Shown: positions 9,817-19,400 of the stretch, piece after piece
Layout: every line of letters begins with the position of its first letter
Position numbering within the stretch: the stretch's first letter is position 1
Origin: Blastococcus capsensis
GTDB lineage: Bacteria; Actinomycetota; Actinomycetes; Mycobacteriales; Geodermatophilaceae
NCBI RefSeq assembly: GCF_030165005.1
Contig: NZ_JASNNW010000012.1
Coordinates: forward strand, 62,001 to 126,000
Length of the DNA stretch: 64,000 nucleotides
Direction of reading: 5' to 3'
Program-made: the position numbers and the translations under genes
Notes under the pieces: model-generated
What the model was told of the DNA's origin: nothing
The model's input: the letters and a program-made list of their open reading frames with translations, nothing else
Databases searched by the model: none

Positions 9817-10155
9817 CTAATCCATGTAATTCCCCTTGCCCAGGACCTGGGACGAACGCGTTCGTTGCCGTGCCGTCCGGAGCCGGCGCAGCCGCCGCAC
9901 CAGCAGTGGGTCGGCGGCCAGCGCCTCGGGACGGTCGACCAGGGCGTTGAGCGTCTGGTAGTAACGGGTCGGCGTGGTATCGAAGAGGTCCCGGATCGCC
10001 GTCTCCTTGGCGCCGGCGCGGCGCCACCACTGCCGTTCGAATCCGAGGATCTCGTGCTCGCGTCGCGACAGACCCACCGTGCCGACCTGCGCGGACGCCT
10101 CCCCTGACCCGTCGACCCGGGGCGGGGAGACCACGGGGGCTGGGTCGCTGTCCAT
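9817..10155 (-). CDS. DUF3263 protein, small helix-turn-helix-like
   Basis: A 112-residue protein with the DUF3263 core LSRREHEILGFERQWWRRAGAKE followed by IRDLFDTTPTRYYQTLNALVDRPEALAADPLLVRRLRRLR. The composition and motif order suggest a small DNA-binding protein. ATG at 10155 gives the normal length; an in-frame extension to 10317 looks non-coding. The gene ends close to the possible upstream GTG of the LytR_C gene on the same strand. The function is not established. Confidence 0.85.
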   Translation of the reverse strand: MDSDPAPVVSPPRVDGSGEASAQVGTVGLSRREHEILGFERQWWRRAGAKETAIRDLFDTTPTRYYQTLNALVDRPEALAADPLLVRRLRRLRTARQRTRSSQVLGKGNYMD

Positions 10156-10273
10156 GGCTAGTCCATCTCCTGCCGTGCGCGGCTGCCCGGGTGCCCCGGG
10201 CGGCTCGATCACGACCGTAGCGCCGCCCACCGACGTTTCCCGCCGCGCGCCGCGGCGGGTCCGGGGAGCCGCG

Positions 10274-11200
10274 TCAGGGGGTGACGACCACCGCGTCCGC
10301 CGGCGCACGCCGGGCACCGGCCCGGGCGTGTCGGAGCGTGTCGACGGTGAACACCGCCAGGGCCGCCCAGACGATCACGAAGCCGGCCAGCCGCGCGGGC
10401 GGCATGGGCTCCCCGTAGACGAAGACGCCGATGGCCAGCTGCATCAGCGGGGTCAGGTACTGCAGCAGACCCACCGTCGACAGGGGGATCCGCCGGGCCG
10501 CGGCCGCGAAGAGCAGCAGCGGCACCGCCGTCGCCACCCCGGCGCTGGCCAGCAGCACGGCGTGGCCGGTACCCGCGTTGGCGAACGTGCCGGTCCCGTT
10601 CGAGTGCATCACCGCCAGGACCACCGCGGCGGGGATCGCCACCAGCGCCGTCTCGAGGAACAGCCCGGGAGCCGCCTCGACCGACACCACCTTCTTCATC
10701 AGCCCGTACAGCCCGAAGGACAGTGCGACACCGAGCGCGATCCACGGCGGGCGCCCGTAGTCGATGGTCAGCACCGCGACGGCGACGGCGGCGATCCCGA
10801 CGGCGACCCACTGCAGGGGACGGAGCCGTTCGCTGAAGACGACGACCCCGAGGACGACGCTCACCAGCGGGTTGATGAAGTAGCCGAGGGAGGTCTCGAC
10901 GACCTGGCCTGAGTTGACGCCGTAGACGTAGATCAGCCAGTTCGTGGCGATGAGCACCGCCGCACCGGCGAGCACCAGCAGCGTGCGCGGGCTGCGCACC
11001 GCCGCCCGCACGTGCCCCCAGCGGCGGACGACGCACAGCAGCAACCCGACGAACAGCAGCGACCACAGCACCCGGTGGGCGACGATCTCGAGTCCGCCGG
11101 CGGGCTCCAGGAGGGGGAAGTACAGCGGGAAGACACCCCAGAGCGCGTAGGCGCCGAGCCCGGAGACCACCCCCAGGCGACGCTCGTCCACACGACGCAC
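10274..11200 (-). CDS. rarD: RarD/EamA-family transporter
   Basis: Inner-membrane permease of 308 residues with ten hydrophobic segments in two EamA halves. The N-terminus GLGAYALWGVFPLYFPLLEPAG and HRVLWSLLFVG are characteristic of RarD. It probably exports a small metabolite; E. coli RarD was named for chloramphenicol sensitivity but its substrate is unproven. GTG at 11200 is used; a second GTG at 11191 is possible. It is divergent from the DUF5313 gene with 65 bases between them. Confidence 0.9.
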   Translation of the reverse strand: MRRVDERRLGVVSGLGAYALWGVFPLYFPLLEPAGGLEIVAHRVLWSLLFVGLLLCVVRRWGHVRAAVRSPRTLLVLAGAAVLIATNWLIYVYGVNSGQVVETSLGYFINPLVSVVLGVVVFSERLRPLQWVAVGIAAVAVAVLTIDYGRPPWIALGVALSFGLYGLMKKVVSVEAAPGLFLETALVAIPAAVVLAVMHSNGTGTFANAGTGHAVLLASAGVATAVPLLLFAAAARRIPLSTVGLLQYLTPLMQLAIGVFVYGEPMPPARLAGFVIVWAALAVFTVDTLRHARAGARRAPADAVVVTP

Positions 11201-11265
11201 CGTACGCGCGGCGACGGGGCGGTTCCGCGCCCCCGGCCGGCGCCGCGGCGGCCTACCGTCGGCAC

Positions 11266-11661
11266 GTGCGCAACCAGCCCAATCCGGTGCAGTGGGTCTG
11301 GTACGCCCTCGGCGGGCGGCTGCCCCGGAACCTCTCCCCGTGGGTGCTGGCCGACACGACCGGCAGCACGTGGGTGTGGCGGCACCTGGCCCGGGCGGTC
11401 GTCCAGCTCCTGCCGGTGGTCGCCCTCTGCCTGCTGGTGGTGCCCGTCCCCCTGGTCTACCGGCTCTCGGCCGCCGGCGGCGGCCTGCTGCTGGGGTTGC
11501 TGTTCTCGCTCGCCTTCATGGTGGAGACGACCGAGCACCGGGTGGTCAAGGCCGGGTACGAGCCGGGGACTGCCGCCCGCGTCCGCGCGGAGCGGGTCGA
11601 ACGCGCGCGGGTCGAGCGGCTGTCGCGCTACCGGCGCGACGGCGCGGGCAGCTTCGACTGA
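11266..11661 (+). CDS. DUF5313 membrane protein
   Basis: A 131-residue protein starting at GTG 11266. It has the typical actinobacterial N-terminus NPVQWVWYALGGRLP, then two hydrophobic segments (LLPVVALCLLVVPVPLVY and LLLGLLFSLAFMVETTEHR), and an arginine-rich cytoplasmic tail. The function is unknown. Its TGA stop shares its last base with the 3' end of a truncated tRNA-Thr remnant on the other strand, so this gene marks the left edge of the accessory block. Confidence 0.85.
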   Translation: MRNQPNPVQWVWYALGGRLPRNLSPWVLADTTGSTWVWRHLARAVVQLLPVVALCLLVVPVPLVYRLSAAGGGLLLGLLFSLAFMVETTEHRVVKAGYEPGTAARVRAERVERARVERLSRYRRDGAGSFD

Positions 11662-11700
11662 GCCGACGAGGGGACTCGAACCCCTGACCGCCCGACTACC
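11661..11700 (-). other. Truncated tRNA-Thr(GGT) 3' half, probable attachment-site scar
   Basis: Reading leftward, bases 11700-11661 give GGT-AG-TCGGG, a variable loop, the T-arm AGGGG-TTCGAGT-CCCCT, the acceptor strand CGTCGGC and discriminator T. That is a complete tRNA 3' half beginning exactly at a GGT anticodon. The 5' half is missing, and the bases beyond 11700 do not pair. Forty of these bases match the intact tRNA-Thr(TGT) at 21274-21346 apart from a few positions including the anticodon. A tRNA 3' half ending in the anticodon loop is the usual signature of tyrosine-integrase attachment. Confidence 0.8.
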
Positions 11701-12378
11701 GGGTCGAATGTGACCACTGCTGACCGCCCCCCAGCCCCCACTGAGGTGCGGTTTCTGTCCGTGTCAGCCATCTCCGGACGCCGCTGCACACGTGTGAGAA
11801 CGCTCCTGTCCGTTGGTTCTCCGACGGCACAGCCGGGACCACGGGGCGTCCCCCGCTACCGATCGGCACTCACGGTCCCATCCGCTGCTGCAAGACGGAC
11901 AGCGCCGGCCGCCGAGCAGGCGTCGAGGCTCGCACTGCGGGGACCGGGCTCGGACGCCGACCGGGCGCGTGGGGTTCGCAGACCACCCGGTCGAGGGAGG
12001 GCCGCGACGATGTCGAGCACACGGGCATCCGCACCGCCAGACCTTCGTCAGCCCACTGGTCGAGGAGGCCGCCGTCCGCGGCGACGAGGAATGCGTGCTG
12101 GCTCGCGCGGCGCCCGGGGTCGGAGGGCGCGGCCCGAGGTCGTCGTCCGCGAGGTGATCATCCGTGGGGAAAGAGCTTCCCACGGCCTGCTCGCCTGCGA
12201 TCGAGTCCGAGTCGTGAGGTCGCGTGCCCGCAGGCCGTGCGGAAGGGTGGACGCGAACTGAACGTCGTCCGCGCGAAACGGCAAGCCCGTCGGCTGCGGT
12301 CCGGGGTCGTGCGGAATGGAACACACGTACCTGCATCGCCTGCCTCAGCAGACCGTCAGGCCGACGGAAGGAGTTGCC
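11701..12378. other. 678-base stretch without a recognisable gene
   Basis: Lies between the tRNA remnant and a broken SDR gene. Open frames exist on both strands but none shows a recognisable family, a convincing ribosome-binding site or the third-position GC pattern of the neighbours. No integrase or transposase remnant could be recognised. It is best read as decayed mobile-element or recombined DNA next to an attachment scar. Confidence 0.6.
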
Positions 12379-12642
12379 ATGCCGCGAGCCCCCGCTGCCT
12401 CCCGGCATCCGAAGGTGATCGTGGTGACCGGCGCCAGCGGGGGGATCTGCCGGGCGACGGCCGTGGCCATCGCCCGCCGCGGCGACGCGATGGCGCTGCT
12501 GGCCCGGGGCGAGAGAGGTCTGGCCGCAGCCGCCGACGACGTGCGAGCCGCCAGCGGCACGTCCCCCGTCCTTCCGGTCGGCGTCTCCGACGCCGGCGCC
12601 GTCGAGGCCGCCGCGGGCGCCGCCCTGTGGCGGCGTGCGTGA
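12379..12642 (+). pseudogene. Truncated short-chain dehydrogenase/reductase
   Basis: An 87-codon relic of an NAD(P)-binding SDR. The start is intact (GGAAGGAG seven bases before ATG 12379) and the first beta-alpha-beta reads VIVVTGASGGICRATAVAIARRG. The third Gly of the TGxxxGxG motif is replaced by Cys. After VGVSDAGAVEAAAGAAL the reading frame ends in LWRRA and stop, losing the catalytic Ser-Tyr-Lys and some 160 residues. The next gene starts inside its last codons. It is probably non-functional. Confidence 0.75.
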
Positions 12643-14515
12643 GCCGCCGGCCGGCCAATTGACGGAGCGGAATGCGGCGGCGCCCGGCCGCATCGAGGAC
12701 TACGGCCTGATCGGTGACCTGCAGACCGCGGCGCTGGTCGGGCGTGACGGCTCCATCGACTGGCTGTGCCTGCCGCGGTTCGACTCCGCCGCCTGCTTCG
12801 CCGCGCTGCTCCACGACGAGCACGCCGGCCGCTGGCTGCTCGCCCCGGCCGGGGGCGGCCCCGCCACCCGCCGCCGCTACCGGGGGGACTCGCTGGTCCT
12901 CGAGAGCGAGTGGACGGCCGACACCGGGACCGTCCGGGTGATCGATCTCATGCCGGTACGTGGCGAGGCCGCCGACGTCGTGCGCGTGGTCGAGGGTGTC
13001 ACCGGCCGGGTGCGGATGCGCACCGAGCTGCGGCTGCGGTTCGACTACGGGCACGTGCCCCCGTGGCTGCGCCGGCAGGACGGCGGCCTGGTCGCGATCG
13101 CCGGCCCGGACGCTGCCTGGCTGCGCACGCCGGTCCCGCTCGACGAGTCCGACGGCGCGTGCGCCGCCGAGTTCGAGGTCGGCGCCGGCGAACGGGTGCC
13201 GTTCGTGCTCACGCACGCCGCGTCATACGGTCCCCGTCCGCAGCCGGTGGATGCCGACCAGGCGCTGAACGACACCGAGACCTTCTGGGCCGACTGGATC
13301 GGCCGCTGCGACTACACCGGCCACTGGCCGAACGCCGTGCGGCGCTCCCTGCTGACGCTCAAGGCGCTGAGCTACGCGCCGACCGGCGGCATCGTCGCCG
13401 CGGCGACGACCTCGCTCCCGGAGGACCTCGGGGGCGTGCGCAACTGGGACTACCGCTACACCTGGCTGCGCGACGCCACCTTCACCCTGCAGGCCCTGCT
13501 CGGCACCGGATACGTGCGCGAGGCCCGTGCCTGGCGGGACTGGCTGCTGCGGGCGGTCGCCGGCGACCCGACCGACCTGCGGATCATGTACGCCCTCGAC
13601 GGGGCCCGGCGGATCCCGGAGCAGGAGCTGCCGTGGCTGCGCGGGTACGAGGGTTCGGCGCCGGTACGCATCGGCAACGCGGCGGCCGACCAGTTCCAGC
13701 TCGACGTGTGGGGCGAGGTCCTCGACGTGCTGAACCTGTCCCGCGAGGCCGGCCTGACCAGCACCGACGACGCCTGGCGGCTGCAGCGCGGGCTGCTGGA
13801 CTTCCTGGAGGGCGCCTGGGACCAGCCCGACAACGGGTTGTGGGAGGTCCGCGGCCCGCGCCGGCACTTCGTGCACAGCAAGGTCATGGCCTGGGCCGGC
13901 GTCCACAGCGCCGTCCAGGCCGTCGAGCGGCACGGCCTCGACGGCCCGGTCGACCGGTGGAAGGCGCTGCGTGCGGAGATCCACGCCGACGTCTGCGCCC
14001 GGGGCTACGACGCCGAGCGGAGGACCTTCACCCAGTCCTACGGCTCCCCGGGACTGGACGCCGCCCTGCTGCTGATCCCGAGGTTCGGCTTCCTCGACTG
14101 GCGGGACGAGCGGGTCATCGGCACCGTCGAGGCCGTCCAGCGGGAGCTCACCGAGGGCGGCCTCCTGCTGCGCTACCGGACCGACACCGACGACGGGTCG
14201 GTCGACGGCCTGCCCGGCCGCGAGGGCACCTTCCTGGTCTGCAGCTTCTGGCTGGTCGACGCGCTGGCCGGCATCGGCCGCCCGGCGGAGGCCGAGCGGT
14301 TGTTCGAACGGCTGCTGGACCTGCGCAGCGACCTGGGGCTGCTCAGCGAGGAGTACGACCCCCGCACCGGCAGGCAGGTGGGCAACACCCCCCAGGCGTT
14401 CAGCCACGTCGGGCTGGTCAACGCGGCGCGGCACCTCAGCGGCACGCAGGCGGCGGAGGAGAGCGAACCGGGTCCGGATCCGGGCAGGTGGGCCGCCCGG
14501 TCGGGTGGACTGTGA
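12635..14515 (+). CDS. GH15-family glycoside hydrolase (glucoamylase/trehalase-like)
   Basis: A 626-residue cytoplasmic enzyme with no signal peptide. It has an N-terminal beta-sandwich (IEDYGLIGDLQTAALVGRDG, SIDWLCLPRFDS) followed by an (alpha/alpha)6 barrel with NWDYRYTWLRDATFTL. The likely catalytic acids are in the Trp-Leu-Arg-Asp region and near LLSEEYDP. Bacterial GH15 of this type acts on trehalose or alpha-glucans; mycobacterial GH15 trehalase is the nearest functional model I know. The GTG start at 12635 overlaps the SDR relic, so the exact start is uncertain. Confidence 0.88.
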   Translation: MREPPAGQLTERNAAAPGRIEDYGLIGDLQTAALVGRDGSIDWLCLPRFDSAACFAALLHDEHAGRWLLAPAGGGPATRRRYRGDSLVLESEWTADTGTVRVIDLMPVRGEAADVVRVVEGVTGRVRMRTELRLRFDYGHVPPWLRRQDGGLVAIAGPDAAWLRTPVPLDESDGACAAEFEVGAGERVPFVLTHAASYGPRPQPVDADQALNDTETFWADWIGRCDYTGHWPNAVRRSLLTLKALSYAPTGGIVAAATTSLPEDLGGVRNWDYRYTWLRDATFTLQALLGTGYVREARAWRDWLLRAVAGDPTDLRIMYALDGARRIPEQELPWLRGYEGSAPVRIGNAAADQFQLDVWGEVLDVLNLSREAGLTSTDDAWRLQRGLLDFLEGAWDQPDNGLWEVRGPRRHFVHSKVMAWAGVHSAVQAVERHGLDGPVDRWKALRAEIHADVCARGYDAERRTFTQSYGSPGLDAALLLIPRFGFLDWRDERVIGTVEAVQRELTEGGLLLRYRTDTDDGSVDGLPGREGTFLVCSFWLVDALAGIGRPAEAERLFERLLDLRSDLGLLSEEYDPRTGRQVGNTPQAFSHVGLVNAARHLSGTQAAEESEPGPDPGRWAARSGGL

Positions 14516-14617
14516 CGAACTCGTGACACGCCTGGACCGGCCGTTTGGCCTGCCCCCGGTAGCGGCTAGGGGCCCTCGGAACGTTGCTGCGCTCGACCGG
14601 ACTCCGTGGAGGTCACC

Positions 14618-16414
14618 ATGACCCAGACCGTCGCCGACTACCTGCTCGCCCGCCTGCGGGAGTGGGGGGTGCGCCAGGTGTTCGGCTACCCCGGGGACGG
14701 TATCAACGGACTGCTCGCCGCCTGGGGCCGGGCGGACAACGATCCGGAGTTCGTCCAGGCCCGCCACGAGGAGATGGCGGCGTTCGAGGCGGTCGGGTTC
14801 GCCAAGTTCAGCGGCGGCTTCGGGGTCTGCGCCGCGACCAGCGGGCCCGGGGCGATCCACCTGCTCAACGGGCTCTACGACGCCAAGCTCGACCACGTCC
14901 CGGTGGTCGCGATCGTCGGGCAGACCGAGCGCTCGGCGATGGGCGGGTCCTACCAGCAGGAGGTGGACCTGCTCAGCCTCTACAAGGACGTCTGCAGCGA
15001 CTACGTGCAGATGTGCACCGTGCCCGAGCAGCTGCCCAACCTCATCGACCGCGCGATCCGGGTCGCGGTGAGCGAACGGGCGCCGACGGCGCTGATCTTC
15101 CCGTCCGACGTCCTCGAGCTCGAGTACGAGCCCCCGCAGCACGCGTTCAAGGACGTGCCCTCCAGCCTCGGCATCGCACCCTCGGTGCCGCAGCCGGACC
15201 CGGCCGCCGTCCAGCAGGCGGCCGATCTGCTCAACGCCGGCGAGAAGGTGGCGTTGCTGGTCGGCCAGGGTGCGCACGGCTGCCAGGAGGAGCTGACCGA
15301 GGTGGCCGACCTGCTCGGCGCCGGCGCGGCCAAGGCGCTGCTGGGCAAGGACGTCCTGCCCGACACCCTGCCGTGGGTCACCGGAGCGATCGGCCTGCTG
15401 GGCACGCGGCCCAGCTACGAGATGATGATGGACTGCGACACGCTGCTGACGGTCGGCTCGAACTTTCCCTATACGCAGTTCATGCCCAAGCTCGACCAGG
15501 CCCGCGCCGTCCAGATCGACCGCTCCGGCAGCTGGATCGGGATGCGCTACCCGTACGAGCTCAACGTCGTCGGCGACGCGAAGGCCACCCTGCGCGCGCT
15601 CATCCCCCTGCTGCGCCGCAAGGAGGACCGGTCGTGGCAGGAGAAGATCAGCTCCGACGTGGCCGACTGGTGGCAGACCGTCGAGCGGCGGGCGCTCACC
15701 GACGCCGACCCGGTCAACCCGATGCGGATCGTGCACGAGCTCTCCGAGCGACTGCCGGCCAACGCCATGGTCACCAGTGACTCCGGCAGCGCCGCCAACT
15801 GGTACGCCCGGCACCTGAAGGTCCGTGGCGAGGTCACGTGCTCGCTGTCGGGCACGCTGGCCACGATGGGCCCGGGCGTGCCCTACGCCATCGGCGCCAA
15901 GTGGGCCCACCCCGACCGGCCCGCCATCGCCCTGGTCGGGGACGGCGCGATGCAGATGAACGGGCTGGCCGAGCAGATCACCATCGCCCGGTACTGGAAG
16001 CAGTGGTCCGACCCCCGGCTGATCACCGCCGTCTTCCACAACGACGACCTCAACCAGGTCACCTGGGAGATGCGGGCCATGGAGGGCGCGCCGAAGTTCG
16101 CCGAGTCGCAGACCATCCCCGACATCGACTACGCCGCCTTCGCCCGTGGCCTGGGCCTGCAGGCCATCAACGTCGACAAGCCCGAGGACGTCGGGCCGGC
16201 CTGGGAGGCGGCGCTGTCGGCCGACCGCCCGACCCTGCTCGACATCCGATGCGATCCCGACGTGCCCCCGATCCCGCCGCACGCCACCTTCGAGCAGGCC
16301 ATGGCCACGGCGAAGTCCGCGATGAAGGGCGACGAGGACGCCGTCGGGTTCATCAAGCAGGGCGTCAAGCAAAAGGTGCAGGAGTTCCTGCCCGGCTCCA
16401 AGAGCGACGACTGA
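14618..16414 (+). CDS. Thiamine-diphosphate enzyme, pyruvate oxidase-like
   Basis: A 598-residue ThDP- and FAD-type decarboxylase/oxidase related to PoxB. The N-terminal domain has VFGYPGDGINGLL and the catalytic Glu in ARHEEMAAFEA. The central domain has GQGAHGCQEEL. The C-terminal ThDP motif is GDGAMQMNGLAEQ followed by the Asn of NDDLNQVTWEM. It lacks regulatory-subunit partners, so acetolactate synthase is unlikely. ATG at 14618 follows GGAGG (14608-14612). It lies ten bases upstream of the FAD/Fe-S dehydrogenase, so pyruvate or a related 2-oxoacid may link the two steps. Confidence 0.85.
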   Translation: MTQTVADYLLARLREWGVRQVFGYPGDGINGLLAAWGRADNDPEFVQARHEEMAAFEAVGFAKFSGGFGVCAATSGPGAIHLLNGLYDAKLDHVPVVAIVGQTERSAMGGSYQQEVDLLSLYKDVCSDYVQMCTVPEQLPNLIDRAIRVAVSERAPTALIFPSDVLELEYEPPQHAFKDVPSSLGIAPSVPQPDPAAVQQAADLLNAGEKVALLVGQGAHGCQEELTEVADLLGAGAAKALLGKDVLPDTLPWVTGAIGLLGTRPSYEMMMDCDTLLTVGSNFPYTQFMPKLDQARAVQIDRSGSWIGMRYPYELNVVGDAKATLRALIPLLRRKEDRSWQEKISSDVADWWQTVERRALTDADPVNPMRIVHELSERLPANAMVTSDSGSAANWYARHLKVRGEVTCSLSGTLATMGPGVPYAIGAKWAHPDRPAIALVGDGAMQMNGLAEQITIARYWKQWSDPRLITAVFHNDDLNQVTWEMRAMEGAPKFAESQTIPDIDYAAFARGLGLQAINVDKPEDVGPAWEAALSADRPTLLDIRCDPDVPPIPPHATFEQAMATAKSAMKGDEDAVGFIKQGVKQKVQEFLPGSKSDD

Positions 16415-16424
16415 GGGGCGGCCG

Positions 16425-19400
16425 ATGACCTCGGTCGACCTGCCCGCGCCCGTCGTCCGGCCCCCGGAGGACGCCGGTCCCGTCGCCGGTGTCGACGTCG
16501 CCGCCCTGGAGCGCGACCTGCGCGCCCGGGTGGACGGCGAGGTGCGGTTCGACGCCGGTTCCCGCGGGGCCTACAGCACCGATGCCTCCAACTACCGGCA
16601 GGTGCCGATCGGGGTGGTGGTGCCGCGGTCGGTGGAGGCGGCCGCGGAGGCCGTGGCCGTCTGCCGCGACCACGGCGCGCCGCTCCTGGCCCGCGGGGGA
16701 GGCACGAGTCTCGCGGGCGAGTGCACCAACACCGCCGTGGTCCTCGACTTCTCCAAGTACTGCAACCGGCTGGTCTCGGTCGACGCGGATGCGCGCACCT
16801 GCGTGGTGGAGCCGGGCATCGTGCTCGACGAGCTGAACCGGCAGCTGGCGCCGTACGGGCTGGAGTTCGGCCCCGAGCCGGCCACCCACAACCACTGCAC
16901 GATCGGCGGGATGATCGGCAACAACTCCTGCGGGGCGACGGCGCAGCGCACCGGCAAGGTCGTCGACAACGTCGTCTGGCTGGACGTACTGCTCTACGAC
17001 GGGACCCGGATGCGGGTCGGTGCCACCTCCGACGAGGAGTACGCCGCGATCGTGCAGGCCGGGGGGCGGCGGGGCGAGGTGTACCGGCAGCTGCGCCAGC
17101 TGCGCGACCGGTACGCCGACGAGATCCGGCGGCGTTATCCGGACATCCCCCGCCGGGTGTCCGGTTACGACCTCGACTCGCTGCTGCCGGAGCGGGGGTT
17201 CGACCTCGCCCGGGCACTGATCGGCTCGGAGAACACCCTGGTCACGGTGCTGCGAGCCGAGCTGCGGCTGGTGCCGGTGGTCGAGCACCGGGCGCTCGTG
17301 CTGCTCGGCTATCCCGACGTCGTCGCCTCGGCCCGCGACGTGCCGGCGATCGTCGAGCAGGAGCCGATCGCCCTGGAGGGTCTGGACCAGTACCTGATCA
17401 GCTTCCAGCAGGCCAAGGACCTCAACCCCGACACGCTGGACCTGCTGCCCGAGGGGCCGCGCGCCTGGCTGCTGGTCCAGTTCGGCGGCGAGACCCACGA
17501 CGAGGCCAGTGGCCGGGCCAGGGAGTTCGCCGACCTGGTCGGCGGCTGGCCGAGTGCTCCCTCGGCCACCGTGTTCGACAAGGGCGAGCACCAGGCCGAC
17601 ATCTGGAAGGTGCGTGAGGCGGGGCTCGGCGCCACCGCCCGCGTGCCTGGGCAACCGGACGCCTGGCCGGGCTGGGAGGACTCCGCGGTCGATCCGGCCG
17701 ACCTCGCCGACTACCTCGCCGACCTGCAGCGGCTCTACGACGAGTTCGGCTTCGAACGCGTGTCGCTGTACGGCCACTTCGGGCAGGGGTGCGTGCACAC
17801 CCGCATCCCGTTCGACCTGATGACCGCCTCCGGGGTCGACCAGTTCCGCAGCTTTCTCGAGCGGGCGGCGGACCTGGTGGTGTCCTACGGCGGCTCGTTC
17901 TCCGGGGAACACGGCGACGGCCAGGCCCGCGGTGAGCTGCTGCCGAGGATGTTCGGCTCCGAGCTGGTCGACGCCTTCGCCCGGCTCAAAGCGGTCTTCG
18001 ACCCGGGCAACCGGATGAACCCGGGCAAGGTCGCCGCCCCGTATCGGCTGGACGAGAACCTGCGGCTGGGGCAGGACTACGAGCCCCGGCAGGCGGAGAC
18101 CCACTTCCGCTATCCACACGACGACGGCAGCTTCGACCGGGCCGTGCTGCGCTGCGTCGGCGTCGGCAAGTGCCGCCGGCACGAGAGCGAGGGCACCGTG
18201 ATGTGCCCCTCGTACATGGTGACGAAGGAGGAGGAGCACTCCACACGGGGACGCGCGCGACTGCTGTTCGAGATGATGCAGGGCCACGACGACTCGCCGA
18301 TCGCCGACGGCTGGCGCTCGGAGGCGGTCCGTGACTCGCTCGACCTCTGCCTGGCCTGCAAGGGCTGCAAGACCGACTGCCCGGTCAACGTGGACATGGC
18401 CACGTACAAGGCCGAGTTCCTGTCGCACCACTACGCCCGCCGGCTGCGCCCGATCACCCACTACACGCTGGGCTGGCTGCCGCTGGTGGCCAGAGTCGCC
18501 GCCATGGCCCCTCGGGTGGTCAACGCCCTCACCCAGGCGCCGGTCATCCGGCGGATCGCGACGACCGTCGGCGGGGTGGCGCCACAGCGGGAGATCCCGC
18601 AGTTCGCCGACCAGACGTTCCAGGCCTGGTACGCGGGCCGCAGGCCGCGGGGCACGGGGCAGCGCGGCGAGATCGTGCTGTGGCCGGACACGTTCAGCAA
18701 CTCCTTCCAGCCCGGGCTGGCGAAGGCCGCCGTCGAGGTGCTCGAGGACGCCGGCTGGCGGGTCGTCGTCCCGACCGACGCCGTCTGCTGCGGCCTCACC
18801 TGGATCTCGACCGGGCAGCTGGACGTCGCCAAGCGGGTGCTGCGGCGCACGATCGACGTGCTGCGCCCGCACGTGCAGGCGGGAACCCTGGTGCTCGGGC
18901 TCGAGCCGTCGTGCACGGCGGTGTTCCGCTCCGACGCCGCCGAGCTGTACCCGGACGACCCCGACGTCCAGCGGCTGCGGCAGCAGACCGTGACGCTGGC
19001 CGAACTGCTCACCGAGCACACCCCGGGGTGGGAGCCGCCCCGCCTGCGCCGGCGGGCCGTCGTGCAGACGCACTGCCACCAGCACGCGGTGATGGGCTTC
19101 GACCGGGACGTCGAGCTCATGCGGCAGATGGGGATGGACGTGGACGTGCTCGACTCCGGCTGCTGCGGGCTGGCCGGCAACTTCGGGTTCGAACGCGACC
19201 ACTACGACGTCTCGATGGCCTGCGCCGAGCGCGTGCTGCTGCCCGAAGTCCGCAAGGCCGGCCCTGACGACGTCGTCCTCGCCGACGGGTTCAGCTGCCG
19301 GACCCAGATCGAGCAGGGCGACGCCGGAGGCCGGCAGGGAGTGCACCTGGCCGAGGTACTCGCCGCCGCACTCCGCGACGACCCGGCCGCGCCCGGCGAG

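Noticed and set aside
9608..10030. The longest N-terminal extension of the LytR_C gene, covering the DUF3263 gene
   Set aside because: Codon character falls upstream of 9607 and the extension overlaps a clear DUF3263 gene in another frame.
11661..11700. A functional tRNA gene
   Set aside because: The 5' acceptor, D-arm and half of the anticodon stem are missing, so it cannot fold as a tRNA.
11764..12693. A 309-residue frame on the minus strand through the gene-poor stretch
   Set aside because: The translated product is Arg/Ser/Pro-rich noise, has no recognisable motif or RBS, and crosses the SDR relic and the GH15 start in antisense.
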